37,136 bases of DNA from Magnetococcales bacterium (GCA_015232405.1 JADFZS010000053.1:1-37136), one strand, 5' to 3'. Numbered from the stretch's first letter, positions 16,866-27,816 are shown. Numbers and translations are program-made. Notes: generated from the letters alone by a model not told the origin.

Positions 16866-19800
16866 ATGAAACTCTCTTTGAAGTTGATTTTATTATGTAG
16901 CGGGCTTGTAACACTTACAGGTATTGGTATTGCAACCTTTGCCTACACCATAACAGCCAAAGCTTTGAAAAGAGAAGTAATGCAGCAAACAGAGCTTAGA
17001 GCATCCTCTATTTTATCAAATCTTGACAAACAACTTTACACACAGCTAAGTGATATAAAACTTGTCACAACAGACCCGGTTTTTTGCCATGATGATTTTG
17101 AAGCCAATAGCTCTTTTGCGGCAAAACGTCTACTGACATATAGAAATAATTTTAAAGTTTTTCAAAATATCACATTTTTTGATATGGCAGGGGTAATTGG
17201 GCTGGATACATCCAGCATGAGCCTGGGACAAAAGAGAACAGCTGAACAGTTTCCAGAAAAATTTTGGCAAACATCAATACAAAAAGGGGCCGCCCTTGGG
17301 GTTGGTTATTCTTCGTTACTGGGTAAAAATATGGTCTTTTTTTCTGCTAAAGTAAGCTGTGAAAAAGAGGATACTCCCCGTGGTTTGATTGTTGGGCAGA
17401 TGGCACTCTCAAGGCTGCATACAATATTTGGAGAAGTGATTCAAAATGAGATTGTAGGAAAGCAGAAAATTGATCTGGCTACCCAGGATGGTCTGCTGCT
17501 TTACTCCAATTACAACCAAGCTGGTATCTTAAAATCACGAATGCCCTTCCATGACTATGAGCACGCCTCCCAAGAGCAGCAGTCTGAGGAGATATACCAT
17601 TGGGAAGATAATGAAGATAGCATGACCCTGTATGTCGTAGAGCCAGGTTATATGGATTTTGCAGGGAACAACTGGCTTTTGAAATTTCACCAATCAAAAG
17701 ATTGGGCGCTGTTTCGTGCTACCGATCTTCGCAATCAAATTATAGCGGTATCTTTGCCCAGTATTTTATTGGCTATAATTATTGCTTGGTTTTTTGCTAT
17801 GCGTTTTACAGTCCCGATAAACCGCTTGATGGATGCTTTTAGAGAGATCACAACAGGTAATAAATCATTTCGTACTCAAATTGAAGGCAAGGATGAGGTG
17901 TGGCAACTGGCCCGTGATTTTAACTTTATGGCACAATCTTTGGAGGAGCAGGATTGGCAAAAGTCCAACGTGACTTTTTTTTCTGAGATAATACAAAAAA
18001 CCAAAAATCTACCAATACTAGCCCAAGAGATAATAAGCAATTTAACCCCCATATTGAATGGTGGTTATGGAGCCATCTATATACATAATAAAAAAACAGA
18101 TAAATACCATCTGATGGGTAGTTACGGGGTAAATGAAGAGTATCAGATCACAAAAGAGTTTATGGTTGGCGACGGGCTTTTGGGTCAGTGTGCCATGGAG
18201 AAAAAACAGATAATTCAAACAGATGTTCCTGGTGATTATATAAAAATAAACTCAGGCTTGGGTGCGGCATCTCCTCTTAACTCTCTTATGTTGCCGTTAC
18301 TTTATAAAGGCAATGTTATTGCCGTCATCGAGATAGCATCTTTTAAACAGTTTTCCAAAAACCATGAAACCCTCCTGGAAGAGCTATCTCCTATACTGGG
18401 TATCGGTCTGGAAAATCAGAGCAGATCACAACGTACAGAAGAGCTTCTCGAAGAGACCCAGATTCAGGCCAATGAGATGGCAACACTAGCAGAGGAGTTG
18501 CAAGCACAACAAGAAGAGCTGCATAAATCCAATATCAAACTAAAAGAGAAAAATCTTGTGGTTTCGGCTTCTGAAGAGGAGCTGCTTTTACAGCAAGAGG
18601 AGCTGCAAACAACAAATCAAGAGCTTGAAAACCGAACTCGACAACTGGAAAACCAAAAAGAGGAGCTTGTTGTATCACAAGGTGAGATTGAGAAAAAAGC
18701 AATTGAACTGGGTGAGGCGAGCAGGTACAAATCTGAATTTCTAGCCAACATGTCCCATGAGCTACGCAACCCTCTAAATAGTCTGATGATAATTTCTCAA
18801 CAGTTGGCCAGCAACAGTGAAGGAAACCTGACACATGAGCAGGTGGAATCTGCTGGGATTGTCTATAAAAGTGGTCAGGATCTTCTCTCCTTGATCAACG
18901 ATATACTTGATTTAGCCAAGATTGAATCAGGTAAAACAGATCTCTATATCGAGGATGTAGATATCAGAGTTTTTGCCAATGATATAGACCATCGTTTTCG
19001 TCACATGGCTGAAGATAAGGGGTTGGCTTGGAAAGTTGAGGTTGCCAATGAGTCTCCAGAATATATAAAAACAGATCAAGGTAAGTTTGGTCAGATAGTC
19101 AAAAACCTTATTTCTAACGCAGTTAAATTTACCGAGCGAGGGTTGATAAGCATACGTTTTCATCCCCACACCGGGATATGTAATTTGGCTGTTACTGTTA
19201 CTGATACCGGTATCGGTATTGCGGATGAAAAGCTATCTTTAATTTTTGAGGCTTTTCAACAGGCAGATGGTGCCACCACCCGCAACTATGGTGGTACCGG
19301 TCTTGGTCTCTCCATATCCAAAGAGTTGGCTGCCATGTTGGGTGGAGAAATCAAGGTAAAAAGCAGGGTTGACAGGGGTAGTACATTTACCCTCTGCATG
19401 AAGGAAGATCCACAAAACAGTGATGCTACAATTATTAGCAAAAAGATTAGCAGCTTGCAATCTGAACCGATATCTGTGGTAGATGCTGTTGAAGATGACA
19501 GGGATAATGTTGAGTCCGGTGATCGGGCTATTCTGGTTATTGAAGATGATCCTGCATTTGCAGGAATACTCTGTGGAATTTCTCATAAAAAAGGCTTTAA
19601 ATGTCTGGTAGCCGCCGATGGAGCAATGGGGTTGGAGCTGGCAGGACGTTACCAACCAGACGGTATTATTCTTGATCTTACCCTGCCGGGTCATCTAGAT
19701 GGTATGGGGGTAATGGAGAGGCTAAAGGGTAATCCGGCTACAAGGGATATTCCCATACATATGATCTCTGGTTCCGATAAAAGTCGGGAGGGAATAGCCA

Positions 19801-20708
19801 AGGGTGCTGTGAGCTTTTTAAACAAACCTGTCACCGCAGAGCAGCTTGATGACGTGTTTAAGAATATCGCCGATAGTACCACCAAAAAAGCCGTTAAAAT
19901 TTTGATAGTAGAACCTGACAGTGCTACCAGTAAAACAATATCCGACTTGATTGCCAAAAAACCGGTTGAGATAGCTACCGCTTCACATGGAGAAGAGGCT
20001 TTTTCTCTATTAAGAAAACAGAGTTTCGACTGTATTATTCTCAACCCTGATCTACCCGATTTAAGGGGGTGTGATCTTCTGGATCGTATCAACAACGATG
20101 TGGATATTCTCAACCCCATGGTTATCATCCATTCGGACAAAAAACTATCCCGTAGGGAGGATGCCAAATTTAAGGAGTATACCGATAGCATTGTTATAAA
20201 AAGTGCCAGATCTGAAAAAAGGTTGCTAAATGAGGTGAGTCACTTTTTCCACGAAATTGAGAGTGGAGAGGGTCAGATTCAACGCCAGGAAAATCTGATG
20301 GCACAGGATAAAGAGACTATTTTTGCTGGCAAAAAAGTGTTGGTGGTTGATGATGATATGCGCAACACCTATGCCCTTACCTCTGCCCTTGGTAGTCGTG
20401 GTTTAAAAACAGAGATAGCTGATACCGGGGAGTGGGCATTAAAGAAACTGGATGAACATCAAGATATAGATATTGTTTTGATGGATATTATGATGCCGGG
20501 AATGGATGGCTACCAGACCATGGGCAAAATCCGTGAGCAAGAGCGGTTTTCAGACCTGCCGATAATAGCCATAACCGCCAAGGCTATGGCCAACGATAGA
20601 GAAAAATGTCTACTAGCAGGGGCAAATGAGTATCTCGCAAAACCCATAGAGATGGATAGGTTGTTCTCACTATTACGGGTATGGCTGCCTGGGCATAAGG
20701 ATAGCTAG
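16866..20708 (+). CDS. Transmembrane hybrid kinase (Cache-HAMP-GAF-HisKA-HATPase-REC-REC*-REC)
   Basis: A 1280-residue inner-membrane sensor kinase. TM1 is at about 5-28, a periplasmic double-Cache-like sensor at 30-285, TM2 at 290-312, HAMP at 313-365, GAF at about 400-530, a long Glu/Gln-rich coiled coil at 535-620, HisKA with H631 (SHELRNPLN), and a complete HATPase_c ([14 protein letters not shown]). Three receivers follow: D937, then a degenerate one with N1060 where Asp should be (IILNPDLPDLRG), then D1207. There is no Hpt, so phosphate must leave through another protein's Hpt. ATG at 16866 is preferred; the longer frame would start at a TTG. The next gene follows its stop without a spacer. 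Confidence 0.94.
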   Translation: MKLSLKLILLCSGLVTLTGIGIATFAYTITAKALKREVMQQTELRASSILSNLDKQLYTQLSDIKLVTTDPVFCHDDFEANSSFAAKRLLTYRNNFKVFQNITFFDMAGVIGLDTSSMSLGQKRTAEQFPEKFWQTSIQKGAALGVGYSSLLGKNMVFFSAKVSCEKEDTPRGLIVGQMALSRLHTIFGEVIQNEIVGKQKIDLATQDGLLLYSNYNQAGILKSRMPFHDYEHASQEQQSEEIYHWEDNEDSMTLYVVEPGYMDFAGNNWLLKFHQSKDWALFRATDLRNQIIAVSLPSILLAIIIAWFFAMRFTVPINRLMDAFREITTGNKSFRTQIEGKDEVWQLARDFNFMAQSLEEQDWQKSNVTFFSEIIQKTKNLPILAQEIISNLTPILNGGYGAIYIHNKKTDKYHLMGSYGVNEEYQITKEFMVGDGLLGQCAMEKKQIIQTDVPGDYIKINSGLGAASPLNSLMLPLLYKGNVIAVIEIASFKQFSKNHETLLEELSPILGIGLENQSRSQRTEELLEETQIQANEMATLAEELQAQQEELHKSNIKLKEKNLVVSASEEELLLQQEELQTTNQELENRTRQLENQKEELVVSQGEIEKKAIELGEASRYKSEFLANMSHELRNPLNSLMIISQQLASNSEGNLTHEQVESAGIVYKSGQDLLSLINDILDLAKIESGKTDLYIEDVDIRVFANDIDHRFRHMAEDKGLAWKVEVANESPEYIKTDQGKFGQIVKNLISNAVKFTERGLISIRFHPHTGICNLAVTVTDTGIGIADEKLSLIFEAFQQADGATTRNYGGTGLGLSISKELAAMLGGEIKVKSRVDRGSTFTLCMKEDPQNSDATIISKKISSLQSEPISVVDAVEDDRDNVESGDRAILVIEDDPAFAGILCGISHKKGFKCLVAADGAMGLELAGRYQPDGIILDLTLPGHLDGMGVMERLKGNPATRDIPIHMISGSDKSREGIAKGAVSFLNKPVTAEQLDDVFKNIADSTTKKAVKILIVEPDSATSKTISDLIAKKPVEIATASHGEEAFSLLRKQSFDCIILNPDLPDLRGCDLLDRINNDVDILNPMVIIHSDKKLSRREDAKFKEYTDSIVIKSARSEKRLLNEVSHFFHEIESGEGQIQRQENLMAQDKETIFAGKKVLVVDDDMRNTYALTSALGSRGLKTEIADTGEWALKKLDEHQDIDIVLMDIMMPGMDGYQTMGKIREQERFSDLPIIAITAKAMANDREKCLLAGANEYLAKPIEMDRLFSLLRVWLPGHKDS

Positions 20709-21548
20709 ATGGATAACGATGTAGTACAAGATATTGAGATTGAAATTTTATTGGATGTACTTTTAAAACGTTATGGCTATGATTTTCGTAACTATGCCGA
20801 TGCTTCATTAAAAAGACGTATACAGCGTTGTCTTACTGTTTGTAAATTTCAATATGTATCCGAGATTATTCCCAAGCTTCTTTACGAAGGATTTTTTTTA
20901 GAACAACTTATCCATGAACTCTCGGTATCTGTAACTGAGATGTTTCGCAACCCTTCGGTTTATCGAGCATTACGAAAACATGTTATCCCGGACTTGAAAA
21001 CCTACCCTTTTATCAATATCTGGCATGCAGGCTGTTCAACGGGTGAAGAGGTATATTCCATGGCTATTCTCTTAAAAGAGGAGGGGTTGTATGATAATGC
21101 CAGACTGTATGCCACAGATCTTGATGAAAGAGCAGTACAAAGTGCAAAACAGGGGATGTACTCACTGGATTTAATTGAGGAGTACAGCAATAATTATCAA
21201 AAGGCTGGTGGTAGAAATAGCCTTGCCGATTATTATCAAATAAAAGACGGTATGGCGGTTATGGATGGCTCACTCAAAAAAAATATGGTGTTTTCAACCC
21301 ACAATCTTGCTACCGATAGTGTCTTTGCCGATATGAATCTTATTTTTTGTCGAAATGTGCTTATTTATTTCTCTCCAGAACTTAAAAATCGTGCTTTGAA
21401 TCTATTTAAAAATAGCCTTGTACGTGGTGGTGTTCTCTGTGTTGGTAAACAGGAATCGTTAGAGTTTACCAAGGTGGAAGAGAGTTTTAGCAGGGTGACA
21501 AACAGAGAAAAACTCTATTACAAAAAAGTTGTTCCTGGAGCAAAATAA
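20709..21548 (+). CDS. CheR-type protein-glutamate methyltransferase
   Basis: A 279-residue S-adenosylmethionine-dependent methyltransferase of the chemotaxis CheR family. The N-terminal helical domain (about 1-80) is followed by the SAM domain with [25 protein letters not shown] and [11 protein letters not shown]. The pentapeptide-binding and TPR extras of other CheR types are absent. CheR normally methylates chemoreceptor glutamates opposite CheB; neither a receptor nor CheB is present here. The substrate may be one of the kinases, for example the coiled coil of the preceding transmembrane kinase. The start codon abuts the previous stop and the stop overlaps the next start (TAATG), so coupling is tight. 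Confidence 0.94.
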   Translation: MDNDVVQDIEIEILLDVLLKRYGYDFRNYADASLKRRIQRCLTVCKFQYVSEIIPKLLYEGFFLEQLIHELSVSVTEMFRNPSVYRALRKHVIPDLKTYPFINIWHAGCSTGEEVYSMAILLKEEGLYDNARLYATDLDERAVQSAKQGMYSLDLIEEYSNNYQKAGGRNSLADYYQIKDGMAVMDGSLKKNMVFSTHNLATDSVFADMNLIFCRNVLIYFSPELKNRALNLFKNSLVRGGVLCVGKQESLEFTKVEESFSRVTNREKLYYKKVVPGAK

Positions 21549-24500
21549 TGGGGCAGGAAAAGCCAATAGCCAAGATTTTGGTCGTGGATGATATTGAGGC
21601 AAATCAGATCGCCTTGACCATGGTTTTAAAAAGTGTTGATGCCGAAGTTTTAACCGCTAATGATGGCAATGAAGCTTTGGCAATGTGTGCCAGACACGAT
21701 TTTGCACTTATGCTACTGGATGTAAATATGCCAGGCATGGATGGTTATGAGGTGGCAAAGCTGCTTAGACAACGAGAGGAGACAAGCCGTCTCCCCATTC
21801 TTTTTGTTACCGGACAACAGAGTATAGACTCCAACCAATTAGAAAAAGGTTATGCAACTGGAGCTGTAGATTTTCTCTTGAAACCGATCAATAACCAGAT
21901 ATTGATCTCCAAGGCAAATGTGTTTTTAGAGCTTTACAACCAAAGACGAAATCAGGAGCGATATACCAAGCAGCTTGAGACACAAAAAAAACAGCTTGAT
22001 ACAACAATTCAAGAAAAAGAGAAACTATCTAATCAACTGCAAGATGCCCTTGAGATAAACCAGAAAATATTCTCAGCAACAAATCACGGCGTTATAGCCT
22101 ATCTTGCTCATAACGGTAAATGTGTTTTTGCCAATCAGGTGGCGGCTTCTTTGTTGGGGGCAAAATCTTCTGAAGATATTTTACAACAGAATTTTCGTAA
22201 GATTAAATCATGGCAGGTTAATGGCGGTATTCTAGAGACAGCACTGGATGTGCTGGCTTATGGTGAAGATAAAGAGGTTGAATTCAACTTAATAACTACC
22301 TTTGGTAAAAAGGTCTGGTTAAATATTTTTTTAACCAGATTTAATAGCCTGGGCAAACAGCATCTGCTTGTTATCTTCAGAGATATTTCTGAGAAGAAGC
22401 AGGCGGAAAAAAATTTAATTCAGGCCCAGAGTGAGGCATTGGCAGCCAGTCGGGCAAAAAGTGAATTTCTTGCCAACATGAGTCACGAAATTCGTACCCC
22501 AATGAACGCAGTAATTGGACTGACAAATTTAGCTCTGGAGACAGATCTCTCCCCAAAAACAGAAGATTATCTTATCAAAGCTTCCCGGGCTTCTCGTTCT
22601 TTGATGCACATCATAAATGATGTTCTGGATTTTTCTAAAATTGAGGCCAACAAGTTGGAGTTGGAATCATCGGAATTTATTTTGCGTGATATTTTTGACC
22701 AGCTTGCAGATCTTTTCCGTATTCAGGTTGAAGAGGATGGTGTCGAGTTGATCATGGGAATTGCAAAAGATAGCCACCATATGTTGGTTGGTGATTCCCT
22801 GCGCTTAGAACAGATACTCATGAACCTTTTGAGCAATGCCATAAAGTTTACCAGCGATGGGGAGATAGTTGTATTTGCCAAGGCCGTTGATGTAGCAGAA
22901 GATAGTGTAAAAGTGGAGTTTTCGGTGCAGGATACCGGGTTGGGTATGACCCAAGAACAATTGCAGACTCTATTTGCTCCTTTTGTCCAGGCCGACAGCT
23001 CTACAACACGAGATTATGGCGGAACCGGACTTGGGCTATCAATTAGCAAACGCCTTGTTGAGATGATGGATGGTCGTATATGGGTCGAAAGTGAGCCGGG
23101 TAAAGGGAGTACCTTTAGGTTTAACTGTGTGTTTGGACGTAACCCTGATGCAGAGCCTGAAAACAGTTTAAATATACCTGTTGATTTGCAAAACAAAAAA
23201 GCCTTGGTAGTGGATGACAGTCTTGCTTGTAGAAATGTTATTTTAGAGATGTTAGAGCTATTCACATTTAAAACTACCGCGGTATCTAGCGTTGTGGCAG
23301 CAAAAGAGGCTCTACATGAGGGGGTTGATTCTGGAACACCCTATCATTTGCTGTTGGTGGATGGGCAGATATTGGAAATTGATGCTTTTTTTACAGCAGA
23401 TAAAATTGTTGAAAAAAGCGGTGAAAGTTTCCCAACCAAAACAGTATTGATGACAAATTTCAACCGGGAAGACGATATAAAAATACTTCTTGATCATGAT
23501 GCCATAGCTGGCTACATAACCAAACCCTTGACCCTTGGCAATCTATATTATGAAGTTATGAATCTTCTTGGTAATCAGGTTGAGAGACCCCAATTACCAA
23601 ACCATGATAAGTTTGATCCACTACAAGTTGCCAAGCAGATTGGTGGAGCTAAAGTACTGTTGGTAGAAGATAACTCAATCAATCGCCAGGTGGCTGGGGA
23701 GATATTGCAAAGTGTCGGTTTGAATGTAGAAAATGCCAAAAATGGCAGGCAGGCCATTGCCATGGTAGAGAAAATGGAATTCGCTGCTGTGCTTATGGAT
23801 ATTCAGATGCCCCTTATGGATGGTTATGAGGCTACAAGGCAGATACGGAAAAAATTTTCATCGGCAAAACTACCTATCATAGCCATGACTGCCCATGCCA
23901 TGGTTGGTGATCGGGAAAAAAGCCTCAGTTTTGGAATGAACGAACATGTAACCAAACCAATAAATAAAAAGCAGCTATTTTCAACCCTGGTAAAATGGAT
24001 TAAACCCAACTATCAGGGTTCAACCAGTACGGATTATACAATAAAAAAAGAGCCAAATACCAAAAACAATCTAACAATAAATCTATCGGGAATTGATATA
24101 GCCACCGCTCTGGAAAATCTAAACGGAAATGATAAACTGCTTTATTCCATTTTAAAGGAGTTTAAAAGAGATTATACCGATGCAGATAAGAAAATTCGCA
24201 ACGCTCTGATTTCTGGTAGTGAGGAGGATCTTAAGACCGCAAAAATAGTGGCCCATACAGTAAAGGGTATTGCTGGAAATATACAGGCAAACTCTCTCTA
24301 TGATGCCTCCCTTTTATTGGAAAAATCTGTGCAAAACAGAGCAGAACAAAAGCAGCCATTATTGGAAGATTTTGCCAGGGAGTTAAGGTTGGTTATAGAC
24401 TCAATTGGTGAGTTGGAAAAATACCAATTTGAAACAAACAGTAGTAAAGATGGAGCAAAAAAGAGCAGTGAAACCCAAGATGCATCTGCCCTTGATATGG

Positions 24501-24736
24501 ATGAGATAAAGATAGCTATAAAAAAATTGGCTAAACATATCAAGGATAATAACTATAGAGCGGGACAAGCTTTTGAAGAGCTGAAAATTACCCTTGATGG
24601 TGCTGACAATCATATAAAAGACGAGCTTGAAAATTTGCAGGAGCTGATCATCGATATAAAGTTTAAAAAAGCCTTCGACTCTTTGTGTTTGCTTGCAACA
24701 ATGTTAGGGGTTGATCCCAAGGATGAATTGATATGA
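21548..24736 (+). CDS. Hybrid histidine kinase (REC-PAS-HisKA-HATPase-REC-REC-Hpt)
   Basis: A 1062-residue soluble kinase. The receiver (about 8-125) has D58; a coiled coil (130-175), a PAS-like domain (about 178-285), HisKA with H313 (SHEIRTPMN) and a complete HATPase_c ([14 protein letters not shown]) follow. Next come a receiver with D605 but an irregular following loop ([10 protein letters not shown]), a regular receiver with D751, and Hpt with H903 (HTVKGIAGN). The last 80 residues form a helical domain homologous in layout to the tail of the first kinase of the operon. The two genes look like paralogues, this one having gained a PAS domain. Overlaps of 1 bp upstream and 4 bp downstream support co-translation. 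Confidence 0.95.
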   Translation: MGQEKPIAKILVVDDIEANQIALTMVLKSVDAEVLTANDGNEALAMCARHDFALMLLDVNMPGMDGYEVAKLLRQREETSRLPILFVTGQQSIDSNQLEKGYATGAVDFLLKPINNQILISKANVFLELYNQRRNQERYTKQLETQKKQLDTTIQEKEKLSNQLQDALEINQKIFSATNHGVIAYLAHNGKCVFANQVAASLLGAKSSEDILQQNFRKIKSWQVNGGILETALDVLAYGEDKEVEFNLITTFGKKVWLNIFLTRFNSLGKQHLLVIFRDISEKKQAEKNLIQAQSEALAASRAKSEFLANMSHEIRTPMNAVIGLTNLALETDLSPKTEDYLIKASRASRSLMHIINDVLDFSKIEANKLELESSEFILRDIFDQLADLFRIQVEEDGVELIMGIAKDSHHMLVGDSLRLEQILMNLLSNAIKFTSDGEIVVFAKAVDVAEDSVKVEFSVQDTGLGMTQEQLQTLFAPFVQADSSTTRDYGGTGLGLSISKRLVEMMDGRIWVESEPGKGSTFRFNCVFGRNPDAEPENSLNIPVDLQNKKALVVDDSLACRNVILEMLELFTFKTTAVSSVVAAKEALHEGVDSGTPYHLLLVDGQILEIDAFFTADKIVEKSGESFPTKTVLMTNFNREDDIKILLDHDAIAGYITKPLTLGNLYYEVMNLLGNQVERPQLPNHDKFDPLQVAKQIGGAKVLLVEDNSINRQVAGEILQSVGLNVENAKNGRQAIAMVEKMEFAAVLMDIQMPLMDGYEATRQIRKKFSSAKLPIIAMTAHAMVGDREKSLSFGMNEHVTKPINKKQLFSTLVKWIKPNYQGSTSTDYTIKKEPNTKNNLTINLSGIDIATALENLNGNDKLLYSILKEFKRDYTDADKKIRNALISGSEEDLKTAKIVAHTVKGIAGNIQANSLYDASLLLEKSVQNRAEQKQPLLEDFARELRLVIDSIGELEKYQFETNSSKDGAKKSSETQDASALDMDEIKIAIKKLAKHIKDNNYRAGQAFEELKITLDGADNHIKDELENLQELIIDIKFKKAFDSLCLLATMLGVDPKDELI

Positions 24737-27207
24737 GTGAAGAGGCAAGAAAACCAAGAGTGTTATTGGTTGATGATGTTCCAAGTAACATCCATGTCTT
24801 GGCAGAAGCTCTGGAATTTGACTATGACATTTCAGTAGCCACCAACGGTCATGAGGCTCTAGAGATAGTTAAATATTCTCCCCCTGATCTTATTCTGCTG
24901 GATATCATTATGCCGGAGATGGACGGTTTTGAGGTTTGCAAACAGCTTAAACGTTTTGATGATACAAAAGATATTCCAGTGATCTTTGTCACTGGAGCAG
25001 GTGACATAGAAAATGAGAGCGTAGGCTTTGAGATTGGAGCTGTAGATTATTTTATCAAGCCCATACATCCATTAAAACTGAGGCATAGGGTAAAGGCCCA
25101 CCTGGAACTTAGAAGACAAACAATAGCGCTTCAAGAGAGTCACGACCATCTTGCCTTGGTTGTGGGAGAGCTTGAAACACGCACCAAAGAGCTAAAAAAA
25201 AGAACCTCAGAGCTAAAAGATAGAGAGGCCCACCTCTGGTCTATTTTGGATAACGCTTTAGATGCAATTGTCACTGTTGATGAGAATAATATAGTCCAGG
25301 AGTTCAACCCGGCTGCCCAGGAGATGTTTGGTTATACAAGGGAGGAGATTTTAGGTAAAGATGTTACTCCGCTTTTTGTCCTTCCCGATCTTCATAAAGA
25401 TAAAGGGGAGGGGGTGGCCCACCATCTAAGTAAGGATGGGGAGCCAACCATCATTAAAAAAAGGTTTAAATTGTCTGGTGTGCGATCAGATAAAAAAAGG
25501 GTTGATCTTGAAGTGGGAATGGTTGAGATAACAAGAGATCAAAAACGCCATGTCACAGCATTTTTGCAAGATATTACCGACCATAAACAGCTGATAAAAT
25601 CCCTGGGTGAAACACTGGAAGTAGCGGAAAAATCCAACAAAGCAAAAAGTGAATTTTTGGCAAATATGGGCCATGAAATTCGCAGCCCGATGAATGCCAT
25701 TATGGGTATGACAGAGCTTGTTTTATCTTCCGATATAACCAAAGATCAACGGGAAAGTTTAGAGATTGCGCAAAACTCTTCACTAAACCTGATGGGGCTT
25801 ATTAATGATCTCATGGATTTTTCCAAAATAGAGGCAGGACAGCTTACAATTGAGTCCATTCCCTTTGATCTTCGTGGGCAGGTGGAGAATACCTGTGAGA
25901 GTTTGGCTATTCGCGGTTATCAAAAAAAATTGGAAATGTGCTGTGAAATTGCTCACAACATACCCACACTGATAGGTGATCCTTTACGCTTGAATCAGGT
26001 GTTGATCAATTTAATAAACAACGCCATCAAGTTTACCGAATTTGGCGAAATAGTTGTAAGGGTGGAGAGGTGGGAAGATAAAGAGATTCCTGACGGAAAT
26101 ATCTTTTTGCACTTTAGTGTCACCGATACAGGAATAGGTATTTCAGAAGATCGCAGAGCAATGATATTTGAACGGTTTACCCAGGCCGATAGCTCAACAA
26201 CTAGAAAGTATGGAGGAAGCGGACTTGGTCTGACTATATCCAGACATCTTGTGGAGATGATGAATGGTGAATTGTGGCTGGATAGTGAGGTTGGTAAAGG
26301 GACTATTTTTCATTTTACTGCAAGATTTGCCGTTGGTCAGAGAGCCGCTCCAGATTGCGAAAACCAACCCGAAGAACGGCAACATAATGTTGAGACATCA
26401 CACCTTGATGGAGTTAACATTTTATTAGCCGATGGCAATGATACTGGAGCTGAAATTGTAACTGATTTGCTGAAGAATTTTGGTGCAGAAGTTAGCAAAG
26501 TTAACAGTGCCAGCCAGCTGTTATCTTTTTTGCAATCTGATAACAAGAACAGAGGTTTGATTGATGTTATCTTGGTTGATCACGGTATACCAAACAGCCA
26601 TCTTACAGACGCAAAAGAGCTGTTTGATCCCAGTAAAATATTGATGATGATTCCCCCCCATTTAAGGGCAGAAGATGTTGTTGGTGATAGCAGTTATCAC
26701 GATATTGCAACTATTAAAAAACCGATAAAACTCCATTCCATTCTTAAAAATATCGACCTTCTTTTAAATAGATCAACAGCTTTTATGGATGAGGGGTTGC
26801 CACTATCTTTATTTGCTAATAAAAATATAAACCCTCTGAAAATTCTGTTGGTAGAGGATCTGATAAACAACCAAAAGCTGGCAATTAGCACCTTGGAGCG
26901 AGTAGGGCACTCTGTTGTTAGTGTTGACAATGGGCGTAAGGCTTTGGAGGTGTTGGCAGAAGATAAATTTGATTTGATATTGATGGATGTCCATATGCCT
27001 GAAATGGATGGTTATGAAGCAACCAGACACATAAGGGGTGGTATGGCTGGTAACTGTGATAGACAGATCCCCATTGTGGCAGTAACCGCGAGAGATATTC
27101 AAACAGAGGTAAATGAATATCTTGAATCAGGTATGAATGGCTATCTGAGAAAGCCCTACCGAGCTGCCGAGTTAATTGGAGTCATAGAGCTGTTCACAGC
27201 AACTTGA
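24733..27207 (+). CDS. Hybrid histidine kinase (REC-PAS-HisKA-HATPase-REC-REC)
   Basis: An 824-residue soluble kinase, last of the operon. The receiver (about 8-125) has D57, a coiled coil lies at 130-170, and PAS at about 170-285 ([11 protein letters not shown]-type motif). HisKA has H314 in the unusual context [10 protein letters not shown] (G for S, S for T). HATPase_c is complete ([14 protein letters not shown]). The second receiver (D616, [10 protein letters not shown]) has lost the normal acidic pair and the MPxxxG loop, so may be inactive; the third (D752) looks intact. There is no Hpt. The 48-bp mobile element lies 65 bp downstream of the stop, and no terminator with a T run was seen. 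Confidence 0.95.
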   Translation: MSEEARKPRVLLVDDVPSNIHVLAEALEFDYDISVATNGHEALEIVKYSPPDLILLDIIMPEMDGFEVCKQLKRFDDTKDIPVIFVTGAGDIENESVGFEIGAVDYFIKPIHPLKLRHRVKAHLELRRQTIALQESHDHLALVVGELETRTKELKKRTSELKDREAHLWSILDNALDAIVTVDENNIVQEFNPAAQEMFGYTREEILGKDVTPLFVLPDLHKDKGEGVAHHLSKDGEPTIIKKRFKLSGVRSDKKRVDLEVGMVEITRDQKRHVTAFLQDITDHKQLIKSLGETLEVAEKSNKAKSEFLANMGHEIRSPMNAIMGMTELVLSSDITKDQRESLEIAQNSSLNLMGLINDLMDFSKIEAGQLTIESIPFDLRGQVENTCESLAIRGYQKKLEMCCEIAHNIPTLIGDPLRLNQVLINLINNAIKFTEFGEIVVRVERWEDKEIPDGNIFLHFSVTDTGIGISEDRRAMIFERFTQADSSTTRKYGGSGLGLTISRHLVEMMNGELWLDSEVGKGTIFHFTARFAVGQRAAPDCENQPEERQHNVETSHLDGVNILLADGNDTGAEIVTDLLKNFGAEVSKVNSASQLLSFLQSDNKNRGLIDVILVDHGIPNSHLTDAKELFDPSKILMMIPPHLRAEDVVGDSSYHDIATIKKPIKLHSILKNIDLLLNRSTAFMDEGLPLSLFANKNINPLKILLVEDLINNQKLAISTLERVGHSVVSVDNGRKALEVLAEDKFDLILMDVHMPEMDGYEATRHIRGGMAGNCDRQIPIVAVTARDIQTEVNEYLESGMNGYLRKPYRAAELIGVIELFTAT

Positions 27208-27271
27208 CGCCAGGTGTCATAGAACTTTTAAACTAAACATAGCCACTACTCTTCTTAATAGAATTTTTTAT

Positions 27272-27319
27272 CCTAGAAACGGCGGTTGGCGGTGCGTACT
27301 GACAACTGCTGTTTCTAGG
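27272..27319 (+). mobile_element. 48-bp palindromic element, copy 2, with 5-bp target duplication
   Basis: Arms CCTAGAAACGGCGGTTG (27272-27288) and CAACTGCTGTTTCTAGG (27303-27319) enclose a 14-base loop; on this strand the RNA stem is fully paired using two G-U pairs. It is flanked by TTTAT on both sides (27267-27271 and 27320-27324), a different sequence from the duplication at copy 1. It lies in the 356-bp gap behind the signalling operon. No transposase is encoded near either copy. Confidence 0.8.
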
Positions 27320-27492
27320 TTTATTAATAAATCATTCTATCTACCACTGTTTTTTGCATATCTGCATTAACAAAATGTTAGCCATGCCATTTTTTTGTTG
27401 TAATTTCATATAGAATAACTGTTAAAAGCCGCTTTTGTATATCATTCCTTTTTTTGGCATCTCTATTGCAAAGTTATATTTTAAATGGCCGA

Positions 27493-27511
27493 TTAGGAAA
27501 AAATTTCCTAA
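27493..27511. repeat. Perfect dyad TTAGGAAAAAATTTCCTAA
   Basis: An 8-bp perfect inverted repeat around AAA, 53 bp upstream of the ATG at 27564. It could be a repressor operator or a leader hairpin for the small-peptide transcript. The stretch 27325-27492 is AT-rich and shows nothing I can name. Confidence 0.45.
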
Positions 27512-27563
27512 CTGACTAATTCTACTACTAATGAAGTTACTAGCTATGAAAGAGAGGTGTGCA

Positions 27564-27740
27564 ATGAATACACAGATTGATAATTCTTGTGAAAAATTTT
27601 TCAACAATGTACTGGAACACACTGTCAATAGAGATTCTAGTGATACTCCAGATTGTTTTAATGGATCTGGTGCAGTTGGTTGTTGCGAAGAATCTAATGG
27701 TCTAGAGGCAAAAACAGTACAGCAGACAAAAGCCGACTAG
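27564..27740 (+). CDS. Small Cys-containing peptide, 58 aa, unknown
   Basis: Family not recognised. ATG at 27564 is preferred over the in-frame ATGs at 27531 and 27546 because AGAGAGGTG sits at the right distance. The peptide is polar and acidic, with four cysteines: one near residue 9 and CFNGSGAVGCC in the middle. There is no signal peptide or membrane helix. It is followed after 76 bp by a second tiny gene and a strong terminator, giving a compact two-peptide transcript with an upstream dyad. A metal-binding or peptide-precursor role is conceivable, but no modifying enzyme lies nearby. Confidence 0.5.
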   Translation: MNTQIDNSCEKFFNNVLEHTVNRDSSDTPDCFNGSGAVGCCEESNGLEAKTVQQTKAD

Positions 27741-27816
27741 CCTATTTGGTAAGCGAAGGATTGCCACGGCAAGTTGGGTTTTTATAAACTAACTTTAAAT
27801 AAGGATATTCCATAAA

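Noticed and set aside
27272-27319. Intrinsic terminator of the signalling operon
   Set aside because: The hairpin is strong but not followed by a T run, and the same sequence occurs in a gene leader at copy 1, so it is better explained as an inserted element.
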